Below, one piece after another: positions 1-5,394 of a stretch of DNA of 15,186 bases. The stretch is from an uncultured Ruminococcus sp. (GTDB taxonomy: Bacteria > Bacillota > Clostridia > Oscillospirales > Ruminococcaceae): NCBI GenBank assembly GCA_937894495.1, contig CALCRR010000363.1, forward strand, positions 1-15,186. The letters are read 5' to 3'. The translations under genes and the position numbers were made by a program. The first letter of the stretch is position 1. Each line of letters starts with the position of its first letter. The notes below the pieces were generated by a model that had not been told where the DNA came from, ran no database searches, and saw only the letters and a program-made list of their open reading frames with translations.

Positions 1-398
1 ATTTCTACAGCTACGACCAGAACTGGACAGGCAAACACGACCCCTGCACCAAGGTACGGCACAACTACAGCCACTTCTACGGCGTGCTCAGACCGAAAGA
101 CCAGAGCCGCATCACAGGCACTGCAGCGGCCTTTGAGCCGGGGACTTACACTCTCGCCGTCAACCTAAAAGTCCGCACCGGATCCGGCACCAGCTACGCC
201 CAGAAAAAGCGCAGCGAGCTCACCGCCGACGGCAAGGCTCACGCCCTGGATCAGACCCTCGCTGTCCTCCGTTCGGGGACAAAGGTTACAGTGTCTAAGG
301 TCACCAAAAAGTCCGCCAAGGAGTGGTGGGGCCTGATACCATCCGGATGGGTTTGCCTGATGATGGAAGGAAAACCATATGCTAAGAAGGTGAGCTGA
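1..398 (+). CDS. C-terminal part of a phage-type cell-wall hydrolase (endolysin) with an SH3 domain
   Basis: The open frame runs in from before the window (first whole codon at 3) and stops at TGA 396-398, so the catalytic part is missing. The visible 131 residues start with an aromatic-rich stretch (FYSYDQNWTG, then HNYSHFYGVLRP), as seen in linkers of clostridial phage lysins. From about residue 50 comes an SH3-type wall-binding domain with VRTGSGTSYAQK, then GTKVTV and a final SGWVCL strand. A GTG at 84 could be read as a start, but the same frame is open and protein-like upstream of it, so it is internal. Expected role: cleavage of host peptidoglycan at the end of a prophage lytic cycle, with the SH3 part holding the wall. 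Codon third positions are clearly GC-rich, unlike the AT-rich genes that follow. Whether the enzyme is an amidase, muramidase or peptidase cannot be told from this fragment. Confidence 0.7.
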   Translation, partial: FYSYDQNWTGKHDPCTKVRHNYSHFYGVLRPKDQSRITGTAAAFEPGTYTLAVNLKVRTGSGTSYAQKKRSELTADGKAHALDQTLAVLRSGTKVTVSKVTKKSAKEWWGLIPSGWVCLMMEGKPYAKKVS

Positions 399-619
399 TG
401 GAGAGTGTAAAATATGTAAAAATGCGCACTACTGCCAGAGTAAATTACCGTAATGAAATGAATACGGATGATGATTCTGTTGAAGGAATTCTAAATACCG
501 GTTCGACAGTAAGCGCTGTCGAAAATTTTTACGTATTCAAGCATGGTCATTTCTGGCGTAAGGTCAAGATCCACCGCAGACATTTTTTCATTATGACCGA
601 CTACCTTGAGGATACCTGA
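398..619 (+). CDS. Free-standing SH3-like small protein coupled to the endolysin
   Basis: This 73-residue protein starts at an ATG sharing one base with the endolysin stop (TGATG), an arrangement typical of translational coupling. There is no signal peptide or membrane segment. The order of strands fits a bacterial SH3 domain: TARVNYRNEMNTDDDSVEG in the position of the usual 'lNVRsgps' strand, GSTVSAVENF as the middle strand, FWRKVKI as the 'WykV' strand, and a final MTDYLED strand. It probably works with the hydrolase, either as a separate wall-binding subunit or as a relic of a second SH3 repeat that became its own reading frame. Its codons are AT-rich, in contrast to the GC-rich gene just before it, which hints at a different origin. 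The function is inferred from fold resemblance and position only. Confidence 0.6.
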   Translation: MESVKYVKMRTTARVNYRNEMNTDDDSVEGILNTGSTVSAVENFYVFKHGHFWRKVKIHRRHFFIMTDYLEDT

Positions 620-713
620 GAGAAGTTTCATTTTTTTATATCATTAAAAGCACCTTTGATGGTTAATTTAATACCATTAAAACTATACCGAAAAATTTGA
701 AATGTAATAAAAT

Positions 714-759
714 AAAGCTGTGAAAGACCTCTTTAGTTGAGATGTTTCACAGCTTTTTT
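714..759. terminator. Bidirectional intrinsic terminator between the lysis genes and the minus-strand pair
   Basis: Perfect 12-base arms (AAAGCTGTGAAA at 714-725, TTTCACAGCTTT at 745-756) enclose a 19-base loop. The right arm runs into a T-run to 759 for plus-strand transcripts. The left arm ends in A-rich sequence, giving T's on the minus strand. It sits between the plus-strand genes and the convergent small minus-strand gene. Confidence 0.85.
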
Positions 760-761
760 GC

Positions 762-799
762 ATTTTGCTTGTCAAATTTTTGGATTTTGCTTGTCAAAT
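762..799. repeat. Short direct repeat (16 identical bases, 22-base period)
   Basis: ATTTTGCTTGTCAAAT occurs at 762-777 and again at 784-799. It overlaps the 3' end of the small minus-strand gene and looks like a slippage duplication that changed the end of the protein. Confidence 0.8.
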
Positions 800-984
800 A
801 ACAAAACTTTTATTTTAAGATTCGAGATAGATCCCTCTTTTAGAATCATTCCGATAAATGATCTGCCTTCTGCATCAACAATTCTAATGAACAGATCAAT
901 GCTTTTATCAACACTGCTGATTCCTTCCATAATTTCAACATCTTTCGCAGTTATAGAAACCTCGTTATTAATAATTATTTTCAT
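772..984 (-). CDS. Small hypothetical protein (70 aa)
   Basis: The start ATG is preceded at good spacing by AGGAGG (plus-strand CCTCCT at about 992-997), which supports a real gene. The overlapping plus-strand frame has no such site. The protein starts MKIIINNEVSITAKDVEIM and is strand-rich and soluble, with no membrane segment or known motif. It lies 95 bases after the 218-residue minus-strand gene and could be read from the same promoter, or from a weak internal one (TTGACA on the minus strand at 1022-1027, poor -10). The last residues (FDKQNPKI) come from the first copy of a 22-base tandem duplication. Without the duplication the frame would end FDKQNAKKL inside the terminator stem. I do not recognise a family. 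Confidence 0.65.
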   Translation of the reverse strand: MKIIINNEVSITAKDVEIMEGISSVDKSIDLFIRIVDAEGRSFIGMILKEGSISNLKIKVLLFDKQNPKI

Positions 985-1079
985 AATAATACCTCCTGTC
1001 TAAATATTTTTACTAATACTTTGTCAATTTAAAACTTGCATAGATTATAAATATTCACACTATATCGTGTTATAACTCT

Positions 1080-1736
1080 TTAAGCACTTTCAGGCACATC
1101 GTTTATTTGAAAGTCATAATCTCCACTTCTGATTATATCCAATAACTTTTTTACGAAGTTCATAGAAATAAGATCGTTGATTTCCTTTCCATGTGTTGAG
1201 AGTTCACCAATATTTACCACTTTCAAATCTGAATACTTTTCTTTGTTTCTTCTATAATCATCTATCGGAGTATGGAAAGAGTGAGTATTTAGATCGTAAT
1301 ACAAAAAGTAATTATAATTTGTTTCGTTATATATGATTACATAAACTGTAATTGTATCTTCAAAATAATCATCAACAATAATTTCTTTTTTACGAGAATA
1401 GCTGTTTATTACTGTATCACCCAATCTTTCCAACTCTTCTTTATACTCATCTTCATCATCACACTCAATTGAATATGTCCTTATGTCCTCTGCTTCATGG
1501 ATACAAGTTGGAGAAAGCAAAGATAAAAACTCATCTTTTATTTTATAATATTTTTCTTTTTTGTCTCTATATCTCCATTCATTGAAGTAGGTGTCATATC
1601 TCCTATTTCGATATTCCTTTTCTTTATCTCTGCAATTCTTTGCCCTTTTGTTTACACTGTATATGCAGTCAGATAGCATATCAATAGTTATTATTCTTTT
1701 TTTAAGGTTATCCATGTAAGCTTTTGGTGTATTCAT
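1080..1736 (-). CDS. Hypothetical protein, charged coiled N-terminus (218 aa)
   Basis: The ATG at 1734-1736 follows a strong GAGGAGG site, so the start is secure. Residues 1-75 are highly charged and probably helical, with many Arg, Lys and Glu (RNRRYDTYFNEWRYRDKKEK). The middle holds an acidic patch (ECDDEDEYKEELE) followed by beta-rich sequence (ITVYVIIYNETNYNYFLYY). The end is a mixed helical region. No signal peptide, membrane segment or catalytic motif was seen. It is transcribed from a near-consensus promoter (1865-1894) through a leader of about 120 bases, divergently from the HTH gene at 2072. The -35 block is shared with that gene's promoter, so the two may be controlled together. 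I cannot name a family; cargo carried by a prophage or mobile element is the most I would infer. Confidence 0.7.
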   Translation of the reverse strand: MNTPKAYMDNLKKRIITIDMLSDCIYSVNKRAKNCRDKEKEYRNRRYDTYFNEWRYRDKKEKYYKIKDEFLSLLSPTCIHEAEDIRTYSIECDDEDEYKEELERLGDTVINSYSRKKEIIVDDYFEDTITVYVIIYNETNYNYFLYYDLNTHSFHTPIDDYRRNKEKYSDLKVVNIGELSTHGKEINDLISMNFVKKLLDIIRSGDYDFQINDVPESA

Positions 1737-1804
1737 TTATATCCTCCTCTGTATTCCTCTAAAAATAACTAATAATTTAGGCTTAATTAAAAGCGCTTGA
1801 ATGT

Positions 1805-1859
1805 TAAAGACACTTTATATAAATGATTATATCTCACATAAAAGCATAGAATGTCTTTA
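1805..1859. repeat. Inverted repeat in the leader of the 218-aa gene
   Basis: TAAAGACA at 1805-1812 and TGTCTTTA at 1852-1859 are perfect 8-base arms 39 bases apart, just downstream of the minus-strand promoter. They could form a leader hairpin or be paired binding sites. Much of this 335-base gene-free stretch (1737-2071) is otherwise simple AT-rich sequence with the two divergent promoters. Confidence 0.4.
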
Positions 1860-1864
1860 CACAT

Positions 1865-1894
1865 AATATAGCACGCAAAACAGTCGGTTGTCAA
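1865..1894 (-). promoter_or_regulatory. Sigma-A type promoter for the minus-strand 218-aa gene
   Basis: Read on the minus strand: TTGACA (plus 1889-1894), an 18-base spacer, then TATATT (plus 1865-1870). The -35 lies in the block CACTTGACAA, which also makes up the -35 of the divergent promoter at 2007. Confidence 0.65.
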
Positions 1895-2006
1895 GTGCTT
1901 GAAAGTAAAATTTAATATTATGTACATTTTCGCTTTGAACAACACTAAAAAATGTGCAATATCAACATATTTTAATAAATATTCAGATATTTTTTTAGTA
2001 TATCAC

Positions 2007-2035
2007 TTGACAAATCTTGTTATTTGATATATAAT
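2007..2035 (+). promoter_or_regulatory. Perfect sigma-A consensus promoter of the HTH gene
   Basis: TTGACA at 2007-2012, a 17-base spacer and TATAAT at 2030-2035 match the consensus exactly. The start site would fall inside the inverted repeat at 2037-2052. The mRNA leader to the ATG at 2072 is about 30 bases. Confidence 0.85.
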
Positions 2036-2036
2036 A

Positions 2037-2052
2037 CTGTTAAAGTTAACAG
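2037..2052. promoter_or_regulatory. Inverted repeat at the transcription start: likely operator
   Basis: CTGTTAA-AG-TTAACAG is a perfect palindrome with 7-base arms, starting two bases after the -10 box. A protein bound here would block initiation. The HTH protein encoded just downstream is the obvious candidate for self-repression, but this is inferred from position. Confidence 0.6.
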
Positions 2053-2071
2053 AACGGAGTGACTAATTCTA

Positions 2072-2722
2072 ATGAATCAACTTGATAAGAAAAAAGAAAT
2101 TACAGAGCTTGTAAAAAAATGTATCGGTGACAGATCTATCACCGCAGCAAGCATGGACACCGGATTAAGCAGAAATAAGCTCCAAAGGTTAAAGACAGGC
2201 GTTTTTGCTAAAATTCCCCCATTAGAAGATTTTGCTGCATTGACAAATAAAAATGCCAATCCGCAAAATGGAGTTACGCTTGATGATTTTAAAAAGATCC
2301 TTGAAATGCCGACAATACAAACTGATAAGGCTGCACGCAAAAAAAGCGGTGAAATGATAGAGGCACGCTTTTTAGGTATTATTATTAGTTATTTAAATAA
2401 GAAATATAATAGTTATACTATTGTAAACAGGAGTTCTGACAGAGCCGATCTCACAATAATGGTCGATGGTCTGACTTATTGCTATCAATTTATTCATATG
2501 AGTCCATATATTGTAAACCCGGATAAATTCTCAAATATAATAGATTCGTGTATATTAAAAGCAGTTAAGATAAACGCTTGTGATGGCTTCAATATTGTTT
2601 GTAACAACCATTCATTATATGAAGCGATGATAAATATGAACTGGAAAATCGGAATCAAAGCAAACGTTATACTCGTTGATTATGAAACTTTTTCAGTTGT
2701 TGAATCATTTACCCTGAATTGA
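2072..2722 (+). CDS. HTH-domain protein with a C-terminal domain of unknown function (216 aa)
   Basis: The N-terminal 60 residues form a Cro/C1-like helix-turn-helix: SITAASMDTGLSRNKLQRLK gives the turn and recognition helix, followed by a third helix at PPLEDFAALTN. From about residue 95 a separate alpha/beta domain begins (EARFLGIIISYL, then RADLTIMVDG, and a long strand-helix end). The order Glu in a helix, Asp before a strand, then a polar pair (YCYQF) loosely recalls the PD-(D/E)xK nuclease-like fold, but the Lys is not evident, so a non-catalytic sensing domain is as likely. A GGAG site lies 12 bases before ATG, a rather long spacing. The gene sits behind a consensus promoter with an inverted repeat at its start site and ends at a strong terminator, so it is a single-gene, probably self-regulated unit. 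Confidence 0.7.
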   Translation: MNQLDKKKEITELVKKCIGDRSITAASMDTGLSRNKLQRLKTGVFAKIPPLEDFAALTNKNANPQNGVTLDDFKKILEMPTIQTDKAARKKSGEMIEARFLGIIISYLNKKYNSYTIVNRSSDRADLTIMVDGLTYCYQFIHMSPYIVNPDKFSNIIDSCILKAVKINACDGFNIVCNNHSLYEAMINMNWKIGIKANVILVDYETFSVVESFTLN

Positions 2723-2736
2723 ATTATGATTATCAA

Positions 2737-2777
2737 AACGATCCGACCTGTTGTGTAAGTCGGATCGTTATTTGTTT
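2737..2777 (+). terminator. Intrinsic terminator of the HTH gene
   Basis: Perfect 11-base arms (AACGATCCGAC at 2737-2747 and GTCGGATCGTT at 2759-2769) with an 11-base loop are followed by ATTTGTTT. It starts 14 bases after the HTH stop codon. Confidence 0.85.
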
Positions 2778-2860
2778 ATAAGCGTCAATTACTGAGGAGC
2801 TGAGCATGCTTATTTATATAAGGTTCACTCATTCAACGTCTTGCCCCTGCATAATTTCAA

Positions 2861-2945
2861 TTAATCCTCCGAATAATTCTCGTCATAATCTATATATGGC
2901 ACACCGACATTTGTTTCGGTATCAAAAATTGTTTTACGAAACCCC
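2861..2945 (-). pseudogene. Relic of a second RemA-like gene (C-terminal tail only)
   Basis: On the minus strand this stretch reads FDTETNVGVPYIDYDENYSED and then TAA (plus 2861-2863). It closely matches the tail of the intact RemA-like gene at 3254-3577 (YDTGTNIGVPYIDYD, ending EDNSEDY), and the DNA is alike as well. Going upstream, similarity fades at about 2945 and an in-frame TAA follows, so no RemA core remains. The antitoxin promoter starts immediately beyond. The simplest reading is a former neighbouring paralog cut off when the antitoxin unit arrived, or an incomplete tandem duplication. Confidence 0.7.
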
Positions 2946-2950
2946 ATAGG

Positions 2951-2979
2951 TTGAATTTACCCTAATATTGTTGTATAAT
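2951..2979 (+). promoter_or_regulatory. Promoter of the antitoxin gene
   Basis: TTGAAT at 2951-2956, a 17-base spacer and TATAAT at 2974-2979. AAGGAGG follows at 2986-2992, so the leader is very short. Confidence 0.7.
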
Positions 2980-3000
2980 AAGGAAAAGGAGGCTTGGCAT

Positions 3001-3249
3001 ATGAAGATTAATAATAAAAATTTTGTCTCCATTGCGGAATCAAATCAAAATTTTTCCAAAGTTGCCCAAATTGCTGATAAAAATGGCTATGTTGTTATAA
3101 TGGAGAATAACACTCCAAAATACATTCTCGTTGAGTTTGCATTAGCAGAGAAAGATCAGCTTGCTGATGATGAGGAGCTGCTCGAAGTATCTCAGCGTTT
3201 GATTGAACAAAACCGCAATGCTTATGATGAACTGGCAAAAAATAATTAG
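3001..3249 (+). CDS. Phd/YefM-family antitoxin, orphan
   Basis: The chosen ATG at 3001 has AAGGAGG 8 bases upstream; an earlier in-frame start at 2968 lies in the -10 region and is rejected. The 82-residue product starts MKINNKNFVSIAESNQNFSK and continues with GYVVIMENNTPKYILVEF. This is the typical Phd/YefM order of a DNA-binding N-terminus with the 'NFSKV..' helix and the 'vI.kNNkPkyvlv' strand. The charged helical C-terminus (from about residue 50) is where such antitoxins hold their toxin. Family members bind their own promoter and neutralise a Doc-, YoeB- or RelE-type toxin. No toxin frame follows: the next gene is the convergent RemA-like gene 4 bases away. It is therefore an orphan, either a relic, an anti-addiction antitoxin, or a plain regulator. 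Confidence 0.8.
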   Translation: MKINNKNFVSIAESNQNFSKVAQIADKNGYVVIMENNTPKYILVEFALAEKDQLADDEELLEVSQRLIEQNRNAYDELAKNN

Positions 3250-3253
3250 TAAA

Positions 3254-3577
3254 TCAGTAATCCTCCGAATTATCCTCATCATAATCAAGGCTATCATAGT
3301 CGATGTATGGCACACCGATATTTGTTCCTGTATCATACTTGCGAGGCTTGATTCCACCAAACTTCTTTGTTATAGTATCAGGCTTTGTCGCTGAAGCCAG
3401 CAGCAAGCCTGATTTGAGCTGAATAAGGCTTTTTGTTTCCTTATTCTTTGTAAGATTCGCAAGCTTGCCCTCTTCTTTTTTGAGTTGATAGTACTCTTTC
3501 GCAAACTTAGTGTTGTAGCCGAGGATGAACTCGATCTCATCACAATTGATGAAGTTTCCTGCAATCGAAACGAACAT
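3254..3577 (-). CDS. RemA/DUF370-like regulatory protein with an acidic tail (107 aa)
   Basis: Residues 1-73 line up by eye along the whole RemA/DUF370 domain. FVSIAGNFINCDEIEFIL stands for the 'INIGFGNIVNANRIIAIV' part, EEGKLANLTKNKETKSLI for 'RGKLIDATYGRRTRAVI', and ASATKPDTITKKF for 'LSAVQPETIANRL'. In Bacilli RemA is a DNA-wrapping activator of matrix and osmoprotection genes. Here the Arg-rich segment of the family is replaced by KNKETK, so DNA binding may differ. Residues 74-107 are an added tail with GVPYIDYD and many Asp and Glu, which RemA lacks. An AAAGGAGA site precedes the ATG. The gene converges on the antitoxin gene with 4 bases between stops and no terminator between. A relic of a second such tail lies at 2861-2945. 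The family call is by eye; the role of the tail is unknown. Confidence 0.75.
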   Translation of the reverse strand: MFVSIAGNFINCDEIEFILGYNTKFAKEYYQLKKEEGKLANLTKNKETKSLIQLKSGLLLASATKPDTITKKFGGIKPRKYDTGTNIGVPYIDYDSLDYDEDNSEDY

Positions 3578-3673
3578 AATAATTTCTCCTTTACAATTTA
3601 TTTGAGCTGATGCTCTACTATTATTATAGTATAATATTTAATTTCTTAAAAATCAGGTTTTAATTCTAATAAT

Positions 3674-3702
3674 AACTGCCGCACCAATTAATGATACGGC
3701 AG
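3674..3702 (-). terminator. Probable terminator of the tandem-paralog operon
   Basis: CTGCCG at 3676-3681 and CGGCAG at 3697-3702 form a stem with a 15-base loop, 24 bases past the stop of the gene at 3726. On the minus strand the stem is followed by TTATTATT, a weak U tract, so this is only a probable call. Confidence 0.45.
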
Positions 3703-3725
3703 GTTCCGGATTGTTTTATATAGTA

Positions 3726-4391
3726 TTATTCTTCCAGCTCAGCCTTGACTCTCTCAGCTATCGTGTTACCCGGAAAACCACTCAAGTCTGCAAGGTACTC
3801 AAGCGCTAATCCATAGCCCAATTTAAACTGGTTCATATTCATCAGCTTTATTACCTCGCAAATGTTATTATCCAGCTTCTGCACTATATCAGCTCCGAGC
3901 GCTGTTTTTATCTTGTATATAGTGCTGTCCAAATTATGAGAAGCCAGCTGAAACTCCTCCGAGGCAATATGCTCCTGCTCAGGGTTATAATCGTTGCTTG
4001 CAAAAAGCAAATCGGAAATCGTTTCGATCTCAACGTTCTTGTTACAGCCATTTACAGATCCAAGCTCACCTAAGTCATCTATCTCATTTCTCAGATACTC
4101 TTCATCAAGCTCGCCGTCGTGATAATATGTCCCGTTTATATTTGTCAGCACAATGCCTGGTGTATCTTTATAGTAAAGATAATTAGTAATCAGTCTATAA
4201 AAAGTGAGGGAATCAAGGCTCTTAAAATACATGAATTTCTCATTAAAAAGCTCGGGATTATCGGTGATCGAAAGCATCAGATTTGACTTCATCAGTCTCG
4301 CCTGTATCAGCTCACCCTCTTTCAGATCTCTCATTTTGCCTTTTACTTTGATCAGGTCATTCGTGTCAATATAAATCTTTAAATTGTCCAT
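3726..4391 (-). CDS. Unknown protein, divergent paralog of its upstream neighbour (221 aa)
   Basis: The start is placed at the ATG at 4389-4391 because AAGGAGGA lies 8 bases before it (plus 4400-4407); an upstream in-frame start at 4415 has none. The SD overlaps the stop codon of the gene before it, so translation is probably coupled. Two parts are visible. A strand-rich N-terminal domain (about 1-110) contains MYFKSLDSLTFYRLITNYL and PGIVLTNINGTYY. A helical C-terminal domain (about 125-221) contains NDYNPEQ and, near the end, FKLGYGLALEYLADL. The same order and spacing occurs in the 4406-5110 product (IYFKN, GIALTKIGDEY, PLYNPER, FKQGYLVASEIY). The C-terminal part resembles the small helical phage-associated proteins of the DUF6809 type ('lYnGe..P', '..F..GF.lG'), recalled without a search. 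Function unknown. Confidence 0.7.
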   Translation of the reverse strand: MDNLKIYIDTNDLIKVKGKMRDLKEGELIQARLMKSNLMLSITDNPELFNEKFMYFKSLDSLTFYRLITNYLYYKDTPGIVLTNINGTYYHDGELDEEYLRNEIDDLGELGSVNGCNKNVEIETISDLLFASNDYNPEQEHIASEEFQLASHNLDSTIYKIKTALGADIVQKLDNNICEVIKLMNMNQFKLGYGLALEYLADLSGFPGNTIAERVKAELEE

Positions 4392-4405
4392 GTCTATTGT
4401 CCTCC

Positions 4406-5110
4406 TTAAAACCATTCGTCGTCGGTAATGTTTTCAAATTCAAAATCTTTTAAATCCTTATTATGATTATTGTATAGGTTTTGATAAATCTCTGATGCAA
4501 CCAGATAGCCCTGCTTAAATGCTATTCTATAAACTATTGGAAGCAGTTCTTCCTCGTAAGCTGCCGTCAAAGCATCAAGATTTGAATAAATCTCCGGGTC
4601 ACATTTCTCGCAAATATTTTTGTATAAGCTGCTTGCCATCTTCATAATCTCCTTATACTCTTTATTCTCATTGATAATCCTCTCGGGGTTATACAAAGGC
4701 GACTCGGCTATCATATCAAGCGCATTGCTATAGTCCTTTGCAGCCTTAACAAAGTCTGATGTATCAAGATCATCACCAAAGATTTTTCTGAGCTGCTCGT
4801 CACTGGATTTGGTGTCGATATACTCGTCACCGATTTTGGTAAGCGCAATTCCGTGTATATTTTTGCTTTGTAAATAAGATAGTATAAAAATCAAAAACTG
4901 AGGATTATAAAAACCATTATCCGTATTTTTAAAGTATATCGTTTCCTGATCAAGAGTTCCGGCATTATCAACAGGTTCCATTTTAAGCACAGTATCTTTT
5001 AAGGTTACCTTAAAAAAAGCTTTGGAGAAAAGCCCCTCGATATCACCTGCTTTTTGCAGCACACCTTTGTTGTCACAATAAATGTATGCTTTTTTATCTT
5101 CATTATCCAT
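4406..5110 (-). CDS. Unknown two-domain protein, first gene of the tandem-paralog operon (234 aa)
   Basis: The ATG at 5108-5110 follows AAAGGA at about 11 bases. The N-terminal domain (about 1-115) is beta-rich and contains YIYCDNKGVL, TIYFKNTDNGFYNPQFLIFI and IHGIALTKIGDEYI. The C-terminal domain (about 125-234) is helical, contains SPLYNPERIINENKEY and closes with AFKQGYLVASEIYQNL before an acidic end. There is no signal peptide, membrane segment or recognised catalytic motif. It is transcribed with its paralog at 3726 from a perfect consensus promoter (5264-5292) whose spacer holds a 14-base palindrome, so repression by the adjacent RHH protein is likely. Two diverged paralogs kept side by side suggest a hetero-oligomer or two related targets. 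I cannot assign a biochemical role. Confidence 0.7.
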   Translation of the reverse strand: MDNEDKKAYIYCDNKGVLQKAGDIEGLFSKAFFKVTLKDTVLKMEPVDNAGTLDQETIYFKNTDNGFYNPQFLIFILSYLQSKNIHGIALTKIGDEYIDTKSSDEQLRKIFGDDLDTSDFVKAAKDYSNALDMIAESPLYNPERIINENKEYKEIMKMASSLYKNICEKCDPEIYSNLDALTAAYEEELLPIVYRIAFKQGYLVASEIYQNLYNNHNKDLKDFEFENITDDEWF

Positions 5111-5181
5111 AAGCCTCGATCCTTTCTGTTATTTGTATAGTGATTTTTATTTTCATATGACCAACAGAACTCCTTTCTTGG

Positions 5182-5210
5182 TTGACACCTTTATTGTAAT
5201 ATGATATAAT
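5182..5210 (+). promoter_or_regulatory. Perfect consensus promoter reading toward the RHH gene
   Basis: TTGACA at 5182-5187, a 17-base spacer and TATAAT at 5205-5210. The transcript would start near 5217 and cross the opposing promoter at 5264-5292 before reaching the RHH gene, giving a leader of about 180 bases. A degenerate copy of the palindrome overlaps the -10 and start site. Confidence 0.7.
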
Positions 5211-5219
5211 GTACTTAGA
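5206..5219. promoter_or_regulatory. Degenerate third copy of the ACTATGTACATAGT operator
   Basis: ATAATGTACTTAGA matches the perfect palindrome at 10 of 14 positions, keeping the ATGTAC core. It covers the end of the -10 box and the start site of the plus-strand promoter. Confidence 0.4.
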
Positions 5220-5263
5220 TAAACAAATATCACATTACATTTGTGTTGTTATCTTACACTTAT

Positions 5264-5292
5264 ATTATACACTATGTACATAGTTTTGTCAA
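5264..5292 (-). promoter_or_regulatory. Perfect consensus promoter of the tandem-paralog operon
   Basis: On the minus strand: TTGACA (plus 5287-5292), a 17-base spacer, TATAAT (plus 5264-5269). The spacer contains the whole 14-base palindrome at 5271-5284, an ideal place for a repressor. The leader to the ATG at 5110 is about 145 bases. Confidence 0.8.
5271..5284. promoter_or_regulatory. Operator palindrome ACTATGTACATAGT, copy in the promoter spacer
   Basis: A perfect 14-base palindrome, identical to the copy at 5348-5361. It fills the space between the -35 and -10 boxes of the minus-strand promoter. Confidence 0.75.
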
Positions 5293-5347
5293 CAGTTAGA
5301 ATGTAAAAAACTTATACAAATTTTTATTAGGTGTTTTGTCCATACTG

Positions 5348-5361
5348 ACTATGTACATAGT
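5348..5361. promoter_or_regulatory. Operator palindrome ACTATGTACATAGT, copy next to the RHH gene
   Basis: The second perfect copy lies 33 bases before the RHH start codon, with its centre 77 bases from that of the first copy. Binding here could block leader transcription or form a loop with the first copy. No good -35/-10 pair was found around it. Confidence 0.7.
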
Positions 5362-5394
5362 TGATTTATCCCCTTTGATTTGAGGTGAAACGCA

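Noticed and set aside
737..1003. Plus-strand frame of 88 codons
   Set aside because: It begins inside the terminator hairpin, has no ribosome site, and overlaps a minus-strand gene with a strong AGGAGG.
2968..3000. Earlier start for the antitoxin
   Set aside because: The added residues would be encoded by the -10 box and ribosome site.
5271..5361. The two ACTATGTACATAGT copies as a CRISPR or plasmid iteron array
   Set aside because: There are only two perfect copies, each a palindrome and one inside a promoter spacer, with no spacers of even length and no replication gene; operators fit better.
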